Positions 11,938 to 21,172 of a stretch of 64,000 nucleotides of DNA are shown in pieces; positions within the stretch are counted from its first letter, which is position 1; every line of letters starts with the position of its first letter. The stretch covers positions 2,558,340 through 2,622,339 of the forward strand of contig QRDG01000415.1 in the NCBI GenBank assembly GCA_012064385.1, in the 5' to 3' direction. The notes beneath the pieces were generated by a model. That model ran no database searches. It worked only from the letters and a program-made list of their open reading frames with translations, and had not been told where the DNA came from. This DNA is from Puccinellia tenuiflora. Taxonomy: Eukaryota > Streptophyta > Magnoliopsida > Poales > Poaceae. The position numbers and the translations under genes are program-made.

Positions 11938-13000
11938 CCACTATAGTAGCCGGTGCGCGCGAACACATCTCCAAATTTGGCTAAGTGTCGAGGACCATCT
12001 CCTTCGTCTCCGATCGAAACCGCCGCGCGCCTGCCTCCCTTCCTCCGTCCGGCCGGCCCTCCTCTCCGCCCGGCCGTCCTCTCCGCCCGGCCGTCCCTCC
12101 TCCTCTCCTCCTCCCCGCCGCGCGCCGTCCCTCCTCCTCCTCTCCCGCCCACGCCCGACCGTCCTCCTCCGTCCCTCCCCGCTCGCCTTCATCCTCCTCT
12201 CCCCGCCCACGCTCGATCGGCCTCCTCCTCTCCGAGCGCACCGGTGCGCCTCGTCCTCCCCTCCTCCTCCGGTCAGCGACCGGCCTCCTCCGACGACAGG
12301 TACGTCTCCCCCTTCCCCGCCCACAGGGTGTTTGACGAAATGGTCACCTTAATAAGAAATGGCAGAAAAATGTTAGGGTTAGTGATGCTTGTTAGGTTTA
12401 GTGATGCTTGTGCTTGCTGTTAGGGTTAGTGACACCTTAATATTGATGCTTGCTGTTAGGGTTAATTAGGGCTAGGGTTAGGGTTAGAGCAATTCTTGCT
12501 GTTAGAGCAAAATGCAAAATGCAATGCAACTAATATTGGAAATAAAAAAATATCAAACTTCGAATAAATTTGAATTTTTGAATTTTCTGGCTGAAATGCT
12601 CTACAATTTTTCAGCAATTCAATTCAACTCTGATTAACCTGAAATTTGTACAGTAGGTCAACAACAGTTATACGTTGGTTGTGTAAAATATCAAAATTTT
12701 CAGACGTCGTTTGGTTGACCAAAAAAATGAAACCTGCTGCTGCTAATATGTTGTTGTGGCTATATCTTTCAGGTGGTGGCCTGCTGCTGCTGCTTGCTGC
12801 TACAAGGGGTGCTGCTGCTTTTTCCTATAGGTAGGGGTCTGCTTGGTGATGAAATGATGTGAAATGCTGATGAAATGATGATGTTGTGATGATGTGTAAT
12901 GGTCATGTTGTGATGATGTTTTGATATGAAATCCCAAGTTGTGTGCGGGTTATATATATGTATCAAATCTTGTAGGGATTTTATATGAGTGTCGATGTTT

Positions 13001-13174
13001 TGCCGAAATGTCGATTCATTTCCGTTTCAGCAAATTTCTGACACTCCTATGGCCAAAAATTAGCAAAGGTCATGCCGAATTTTTCCGTGAAAAATTCGGC
13101 ATGACCTTTGCTAATTTTTGGCACTAGGAGTGCCGCCGGAAATTTGTCGGAACGGAAATGATTCGACATCGGCA
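13001..13174. repeat. long near-perfect palindrome in the second gene's leader
   Basis: Arms of about 85 bases fold around a spacer of a few bases. GGTCATGCCGAATTTTTC (ending about 13086) is followed at once by GAAAAATTCGGCATGACC, with outer pairing reaching ATTTCCGTTTC / GAACGGAAAT. The left arm is also present, with close identity, at about 7908-7990 in the leader intron of the transposase gene. It lies just before the acceptor ACGCAG (about 13226) and the ATG at 13232. Confidence 0.9.
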
Positions 13175-13231
13175 TATATTTTTTGTTTCTTTTAACTAAC
13201 ACGTTCCATTTTGGTGTCAAACGCAGAACAC

Positions 13232-16200
13232 ATGGCTAACAACGATGAGGCCGGAGCTTCTCGGAAGTTAAGCGTGGAAGAACTAGCGAGAGAGAACAAC
13301 GCGGACTTCTGGAGCTTCTACAATGAGCCAACAGGGGATGTTGCCTAGGACGCTCATGTTGCCGAGGATGACCATGACGAGACCACCACTAGTGGCGCCG
13401 GGGATGGCAACGAGACCACGGATGGCGTAGAACACACAGATGGTAGCCAAGCCAAAAAGGCTAGGAAAGAGAGGAGCAAGAACAAGGTCCGGGCCTTGAG
13501 GCAAGCGATCACCGAAGTGTCTCCCGGTGGGGCGCCTCTAGAGCCTACAGGGGTCGCCGGAGGGTATGGCCTCCAAGTGGCATGCATCCTTCGAGATGTC
13601 GTCCCGGTCTATGAGGATAACATAAGGGATGCTAGTAAAGAGGGTTTGCGCCTCCGCCTCATCAAGAGGCTGCACGAACGGTATGAGTTCCCGCCGGCCT
13701 ACAGGGCCGATGAAGACGGTAACCATGATATGAAAAAACTCAATGCCGTCAACAACTTTGCCCTCACGAAGATGAGCAAGGCCTTGGCCAGTTGGAGAAC
13801 TAGGGTCAAAAAGTTGATCGAAGACGATAAAAGTCCCGAGGAGATCTGGAACAAGGAGCGGGTCAACGAAGAAGACCTTAGGATTTTCCGGGGCAGGCTC
13901 GGACTACCTGTATCCAAGAAAATGAGTGAATGGGGGAGGTGGATGAACTCGAAGAATGTAGGTCACCACCATCTTGGAAGTGGTGGTTATTTCGCGGCAG
14001 AGCCCAAATGGGAGAAGCAGGACGCTGAGTGGGCAGAAAAGGGCATAGAGAACCCCTTCGCCAAAATTAAACACAAGTAGACTAGAAACTTTGTCAGGGC
14101 TCGGTTCACGAAGGACCCGGTTACCAACAAACTTACGACGGATCCCGCAGTCGTGAAGTTCCAAAAGGCTCTGGAGGAAGTGGAAAAGTCTAGAGCCACG
14201 GAAGAAAGCTCCTCCCAGAGTTCGACGAAGCCCGTGTGGGACACTCCATTCAACGCGGCGTTGAACAAGGTCAAGGGGCGGGATCTGGACAAGCCACCGT
14301 CAGGTGGCCGTGTTGTCGGCCATGGCAAGGTCCTATGGTGTGACTATTATGCCGAGGACAAGGACACACGAAAGGAGAGGAAGAAGCGCAAGCAGGAGGA
14401 TATAGTCAATGAACTAGTGGCCAAGGCGCTAGCCGGTTTCCTTCCTTCCGTCGTGACCTCGGTAACGGATTGGATCGACGGAGGTCGACAAGGGCCGTGT
14501 CCAGTGCCCAACTTTGGAGGCAACACGGCGGACAACACCTTGTCGGCGGCTTCGTCCGCCAACACCGCGCCGCCACCTCCACCTGTCCAGGATACTCCAC
14601 CGGTCCTCACCACGCCGTCGCCTGCTCCGGAGAATTCGCCGGCCGGCACCGCGCCAAGCGGTGCCCACTCCGACTCCTTGTCTCAAGCTGTCGGCGGTGT
14701 CTCGACAATGGCCGAGCTCGACGCCCTCATGGTATATAAGCGTCGTAGGCTCAGCGCATATTACTTCATCCATTTTTCCTTTGCCTTGCATATCTAACGC
14801 CGGACATGCATGTTCTTCGCAGGGCGACACTAGATGCACTCTCCTACACCATGTGAATGGAGAGTTAAAGGATGTTGCTAGGGCTACCATCGTTGCGCCC
14901 AAAAATCGCATGCACCACAACAGGCCGATACCAGATGGCTTCTTCAAGGTCTCACTGATTAGGGTGTTTGCGGGCTGCGATGAGGTGGATCCTCCTGTTC
15001 AACCCGTGGGAGCCGAGGACCACCTGCTCCTCCGTGAATGCATCCCCTGGGCCATGATGTGGCCGAAAACCCAGATCCGTATTAGCCCGGACACTCCACA
15101 CACAACACCGGAAGTCGGGTTGGGGCAAAACCCTGTCAAGGCCAGCGCACCAGCACCACCACAACTGAAAGAGCCTGCGGCACGGGAAGATGACATCTTT
15201 GATGACTGCTACATCGATGATGACCGCTGCGAAGACGGAGGATTCATGGCTTCTCTTGATGAACCGTCAAGTGCTCCGCACACTCACGAGCCCAGTCAAC
15301 CAGATAAAGCCGCGTGCACGAAGCGTTTGTTCGATTCTCAAGAGACGCCTCCAGCCGACGACTTCACGCAGAAATAAGCATCACAAGCTATCCTGAGCCC
15401 CAACACACTACTTGGAACCTGTCGTGAAGCGCTAGCGGCCGGAGGAGGCATCCCTTCAAAGCCTAAGAAGGCGTGGAAAAGAACTAGGAAGAGCAACTAT
15501 GCATCCGGCAACCAGCCCGCTATGCCTCCAAAGCCGCAGCAGGGTGCCGGCCATGGCTCGAGCAGCCAACCTCCCATGCCTCCGAAACCGATCCGGTTTA
15601 AGGACGGGCCAGGACCCAGCAAAGATGTTATGCAGCAAATACGTATTGCGGGCCTACCGATGGTACCGCGTGATGTGCTCAGCCTCATGAGTGGGGATAT
15701 GCAGATGCTGGATGAGTGTGTTCTGACACGAGAGCTGGATCTTCTTAAAATGAAAGATCCAACACACCCACACCCGCTTTTCACTGCCAAGGTGCCAGAG
15801 GGAGTTGATGGCTTTTGCATACAAGAGCCGGCTGATTTGCTGTTCCTACGGTTTGATGACATCTTCAAGATGTTTAACTTGAGGCGGCTCCATCCTCACT
15901 TAGTCCGCTTATTCTGTCTCAGTATGGCCCACCAAGTCCAAAAAGAGAAGATCGGGGGCGTCGCAATAGTGGACCCCTACTACATGATCGAGACCAACTT
16001 CAGAAGCCATCAAGGTTGGCAATTTATGTCAAAACACCTCGAAGAAATCATGGTGGAGAATAAGTGGAAGGATTACATTCTCTTGCCCTACTATCCAGAG
16101 TAAGTAGTCATTCTCTACTCTATCTAAATTAGTTTTGTATCATTGTTTTTCTAACACTCTGTCTAAATTGTTGTTTTGCCCAGAGACAAGTATTGCGTCC

Positions 16201-16751
16201 TGCTCGTTCTTTGCCCGGCTTATTCCCTAGTCACATATTTGGACTCGGGTAGGGAGCACAAACCGAAAGACTATACCAACCTCAAGAAGGCTTTGGATAG
16301 TGCTCTAGTTGGCTTCACTGTGAGGGGAGGCATCCTCAAAAGGAAGAGAAAGGGAAGAGGAGGTATTGCCATATTCCACCATATTGTCAACTTTGCTTGC
16401 GTCACGCAACCAAACAACAGCGAGAGGGATGCCTACTACGCCATCCACCAGATCCGTGCCTTCGTACGGGATGCAGAGCAACTCAAGTTGCCAGAACAAC
16501 TACAACGCTGGGCCGAGAACTTGGCGACGATCCAAGATCTTGATCTCCGACAAGAATTCTATCGCATCCAGGAGACGTTCGCGCGGATCATACTACACGA
16601 TGTCTGCACCGTTGGAGGCAAGTTCTACTACGACGGCGCTCCACTCGATAATGCGGAGGTGGAACGACGTTTAAAGGCACAAGGCGACATCCGGCCCTTC
16701 ACGAAAGACGGCGTCCGCCCCTTCCCGGCCCCGAAGACCGTCGACGCCTAG
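13232..16751 (+). pseudogene. second CACTA gene: plant-transposase region plus Ulp1-like domain, with three in-frame stops
   Basis: The best gene model is exons 13232-14731, 14823-16099 and 16184-16751. Both introns have GT..AG ends (GTATAT..TTCGCAG; GTAAGT..TGCCCAG) and compatible phases (0 and 2). The first exon encodes the region common in En/Spm second genes (NVGHHHLGSGGYFA near 13957, then a Lys-rich part and a Pro-rich linker). The last exon resembles a Ulp1/C48 cysteine protease: YCVLLVL at about 16191 where these enzymes have HW, LDS at 16239 with the Asp kept, and ERDAYYAIHQIR at 16422 where the active Cys is expected. His is replaced by Tyr and Cys by Asp. In-frame stops at 13346 (TAG), 14078 (TAG) and 15375 (TAA) make it a pseudogene here. 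Family assignment is by eye. Confidence 0.8.
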
Positions 16752-17065
16752 CTATCTTATGCTTGTCTTAGGTTATGTTCCAACAATGGATGGAAACACG
16801 TGTTGTAATTAAACCTTCTTTAGTTTGTAATGTGATGTTCGAACTTGCTACTCGATACCGCTCGATGTATATATATGATGATCCGTGATATATTTTCAGT
16901 TATAGTGCATGTGTGATCTATGTATTTTGTATATTGTTCTGCAATCTGTATTAACATCTGTATTAACATCTGTATTAACATCTGTATTAACAACTGTATA
17001 AATACCTGTATAAATATCTATATAAATACTGTATTTTCTGTATATAAAAAAATACAGAAAAACTT

Positions 17066-17305
17066 AGCGGTGGCGCACGACAGAAGGTAGCCGTGGCGCA
17101 CCATAGCCGTGGCGCACGAGTAAGAGGTGCGCCACGGGTACTTCCCCTTCGCCGTGGCGCAAGATAGACATGTGCGCCATGGGAAATACTCGTGCCGCAC
17201 ATCTGTGCCTGCGCCACGGGTAAGTGTGATTACCCGTGGCGTGGCAATCCGTGGCGCAGGCCCCTGCGCCACGGGTAAGCCATTTTGGTGCGCCACGGGT
17301 AAGCT
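17066..17305. repeat. 3' subterminal repeat array of the CACTA element
   Basis: About eleven copies of CCGTGGCGCA / TGCGCCACGG (for example 17091, 17106, 17130, 17151, 17210, 17249, 17265, 17291) sit immediately inside the right terminal inverted repeat. They mirror the array at the left end. Confidence 0.9.
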
Positions 17306-17322
17306 TTTCCCTAGTAGTGCAA

Positions 17323-17796
17323 GTTCAAATCAAGAATCCGGCCAACATCATTTGCTTCAAGTGCAAGCTAGAAGGGCACCATGTTCGGGATTGCCCAATG
17401 AGGAAGAAGAAGCCTCTTAGTGAGAAGCAACTAGGGAAGTGGCCCCTTGCTCAATCTCATGATGCACCACGAGTTGAACAAAGGCCACCTCCTAAGGAGA
17501 CTCAAGTTATTGCTCCTCAAGTTGAGGAGCCTATTAAGAAGAAGAAGAAGAGTCGGTGTTGCTACCTTTGCCGTGGCAAAGGTCATTTTGCTTCTTCATG
17601 CACTAACGGTACCTCTTCCTCTCCTATCATAATTGATGATGTATATTCTCTTAGGAAGGATAGAGTTGGCAATGTGTTTGCCAAGTATGTGGGAGCTCAA
17701 AGTGGTGTCAAGAAGGGCACCATTTGGGTTCCCAAACCTATTGTGACTAACCTCTTAGGACCCAACTTGGTTGGGGACCAACAAGCTTCAACTTGA
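17323..17796 (+). pseudogene. gag-like protein, C-terminal segment with two zinc knuckles
   Basis: Last piece of the retrotransposon gag, resuming in the correct frame after the CACTA element and stopping at 17794-17796. It has two CCHC zinc knuckles that would bind genomic RNA: CFKCKLEGHHVRDC at about 17353 and CYLCRGKGHFASSC at about 17560, separated by a Lys-rich linker. The end reads WVPKPIVTN, a phrase typical of the Copia gag-pol junction region, but a stop follows and no protease starts. The joined gag is 760 codons. Confidence 0.85.
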
Positions 17797-20700
17797 TCAA
17801 TAGGTGATTATGGAGGACATTGGTGACTTGGCTATTTTTGAAGAATTAAGGGATCTTCATGGTTTTATTTCATCAATCCAAGTCAATTGGAGGATCACAT
17901 ATCTATCTCATATCCAATGCTTCCTACTTGTATATACATTGAAAGTTGCTTGCTCCCTTGCATGTGTTAGTTTTGTTCCTAGCATGTGCTTGTATGTGAT
18001 ATGCTACCTTCCTACTTGTATTGTTACTCAAGGTTGTGTACGATAGTGTATATCATGTATGTGTAATTTGTGTGTTGAGCTTTGTTAAATCTTGTGTGGA
18101 TTTCATTTGGCTCTTTGAGATATTAATGGACTATCCCATTTTGGGGGAGTGATGTGCTTCGTGCACCTCACAAACCTAAAAATGTGTGTACATGAGGCAC
18201 ACCACCTAGTATTGATATTTCAATATTATCTAGCTACTATGTGGTATGTCATATTCATGAGAAATTCAAATTCTATAATGTCCATTAATTTCTCTAGTTG
18301 GTTTTATTTGCCTCTTGTTTAAAAATAAAATGAATTATCACATTATGGGTGAGTAATAAGCTATGTGCATATTACAATCCCATAAAAAATGTGAACATTT
18401 GAGGTTTGCCACTTAGATTTGATATTGTACATTATCTATTTCCTATGTGGCATGTTTGCTCAAACAAGTTCCAATTTTCCTTTGTGGTTACCCTTTGGTT
18501 CTTGTTTGTGTGAGTTTGCTTGGTGTGGTTTTTCTCTAATATGCTTTTTCATATATTATGTGAGAAACCATTTGTTTCATCTTATTTTAACCATGGCTTA
18601 GCCGGTTGGTTCGAATAGTTGAAACTACCAACAAACCTTTTTCGAGATAAAACGCCATATTTCTCATTTCTTACGTTTTAATTCTTATCTTTTGCCATAT
18701 GCTTATTTGTTGTGAAGTTGGTCTTGAACATCATTCCTATATACCACCGAGAAATGTCTCCATATACTCCTTGTCCATGACAAGTGATACTAGTAATTGT
18801 GGTGGATTTTGTAGACCATCTTCACATTGGCTCTTGCGTTGATTTGCTTCATCTATTGCCTTCCTTGTCTTTTGAATGGATCCTATTTTTCAATTGGTAG
18901 TGTTTAGTGTTGTAAATAAAATATGGAGAGTAATGATCCCTTGTGCATGCATTTTGTATTCAAATGCAAATATCAAAGATAATGCATGAATATTGGGGGA
19001 GCATTCCTTTTTATTTAGAACACTAACCTATCTATCAATTTTTGATCCTTTCAATTGGCATTTGATTCTTTATCTTGTGTTGGTACCTTCAATTGGTATT
19101 AATTGGAATTTAATATCTCCTCCATAGATATTTGTTCCAATTGATATTTATTGTGGGAGTCTTGATACCTTTTGCCTTATTTTTGCTTTACTTGATTTCG
19201 GTCAAGTATCACCCTCTTCTTGGTATCTTTTCTCCTAGTTGGTATTTTTGTTTTTAATTGGTATCTTACTTTCAATTGGTGTCTTATCGATCATTTGTTG
19301 TGTTGATTTGATTCCTTTTGATATCACACTTCATGTGTTGATGTGTTTTGGAATCAATCATTTGTTGATTTGATTTTTCCTCAATCATGTGTTGATTTGG
19401 ATTTGATACAATTTGGACAACCTTTTGTGTCACACTTTGGTGTGCTCTCTTCTTGGTTTACTTGGTGTTTTTGTCCAAATTGTATCTCGTTTGGTTCTTA
19501 TAAGTCTATGCATGCATATTTACTAGTATATATATTTTATGGCATGCTAGTCTTTCTAGTTCCAATATATAGGGGATACTCCACCGAATCCTAAATCGGC
19601 CAAGATGTGCATGAAATTCAATTTCATATCTATATGCACATATTTTGTGGATTGTTTCCTATATATTGTAGTTTATCTAACTACTATGGGACCCAATGAG
19701 TTTGGGAACCATTTTGTACTCTAATTTTGTTTTAGGTACAATGGAGATGCATTGGATGCTTGCCTCATTCATAAGGAAGGTGCTCTCACCGTGTGATTGT
19801 CGGAGTCAAGCTTTGATGACAAACCCACTCTCATCATCTTCATCACCAATGTCTTCTCGGTAACAAGTATCTATCCCATGCATACCTTTTAGTATCCAAC
19901 CTTGTGTAGGTTGCCTCTTGGCATGGTAGCTTTTATGTGCAATTGTTGTGGTTTTGGCTTTTTCCTTCACTTAATATATCTTTGTGATATGTGTGATGAA
20001 TTTGCAAAAACCTTTTCTTCAATTGATATTATTTCTTTGTGATACTTGTTGCCTATCTCAAAGCATCTCCACTGTCTCTTGTTCCCTTAGTGATATGTGT
20101 GATGCATTTGATATATTTGAAGTTCATTTATATACAATGAGATAAATTTGAGCTATGTGCTATGCTTTTAAGCAACAATCTCGTTTGTATATTTATGACT
20201 TCCTTTTGGATACCTTGTTCTCTTCTTCCCGAACCATTTCGTATGTACATGTTTCTTTGTGGATGTATATCACCAACGATTTGTCTACTTAGAAATCTAT
20301 ACATATGAGAGAGGTCACCTTTAGTTGGTATCCTAATTTTTGAGCTACCTTGCTTTTATCTATAATTCTTTGGTGGCTCCATTTTGTCTCATGAGTGCTT
20401 GTCTCTTTGTTTATTGGTATTTTTACACACTCATGTATTTGTTGAAGATCTTTCACTTCATGCCTACCATGGTAAGCATGTTGAATTTTATTGGCTAAAT
20501 GATCTCACTAGCTTTTGGCATTTTCAATTGGTTTTAGTTTCCAATTGGTATCCCTACGCTTGTGAACATATTTCTCTAAAAGATCTTTTTATCTCGGTTG
20601 GGCCTATCTTATGATGAATTTTTGAAAATTGATATCTCCTTATGGCTCAACCACATCTTTGGTGCAAGTGCTATGATTTGCTATTGCATTATGCACTATT

Positions 20701-21160
20701 GCACTTGTTGCGTGTTCTAGATGATTTTGGGGGAGCAAGGATGCCATTTTTGTGCACTTCTCCATAGTGCATGAACATTGGGGAGCTTCTCCATTTTTAT
20801 TTAGAACTCTCACTTTGAATCTTTTCGATTGATTTTCTCCTTTGTGGAGATGTTTCAAATGATTTCATCTTTTTGCAATCTTTGGATCCTCAATATAGTT
20901 TGATTTCCTCTATTTTTTCGTTAAAAGGGATTGTCATCACCTTTATGGAGGAACTCATATTATATTGGCTCTCTAAATTTTTCTTCCCATTTCGGCAATC
21001 GATGCCAATGGGGGAGAAGTTTAGAGGGTTTAAGGGAATTTGGGTTTATGCTTTTGTTGCATTTGCCATGCATGCGATTGCATCCTTGCTCGTTTGTCTT
21101 GCAAGGATGCTCTATTCGTTATATAAACCCTCTTAAAAAGGGATTGTTATCAATTACCAA
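17797..21160 (+). other. noncoding internal region of the retrotransposon (no pol)
   Basis: 3.4 kb between the gag stop and the polypurine tract has no ORF above about 90 codons and no recognisable pol domain. It is T-rich, with many AATTGGTATC/TTGGTATCTT phrases (for example 19090, 19260, 20320). Polypurine-like GGGGGAG strings recur near 18142, 18993, 20728, 21009 and 21164. This matches the large noncoding interior of a LARD-like element. Confidence 0.75.
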
Positions 21161-21171
21161 AATGGGGGAGA
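21158..21171 (+). other. polypurine tract
   Basis: CAAAATGGGGGAGA directly precedes the right LTR start TGAAAG at 21173, the position needed to prime plus-strand synthesis. Confidence 0.85.
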
Positions 21172-21172
21172 T

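Larger units (their letters stand above)
6927..17319 (+). mobile_element. CACTA (En/Spm-type) DNA transposon
   Basis: The left end reads CACTACTAGGAAAA and the right end TTTTCCCTAGTAGTG, inverted repeats with the CACTA hallmark. Both are flanked by the 3-bp direct repeat CAA (6924-6926 and 17320-17322). Both ends carry subterminal arrays of CCGTGGCGCA in alternating orientation, the sites expected to bind the element's DNA-binding protein. The interior has two plus-strand genes: a TNP2-type transposase (8061-11494) and a second transposon gene (13232-16751). Both have disabling mutations, so this copy is probably no longer autonomous. It inserted into the retrotransposon gag between codons. 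Confidence 0.96.

Noticed and set aside
13232..16751. second CACTA gene as functional
   Set aside because: The splice sites are good, but stops at 13346, 14078 and 15375 are in the open frame.
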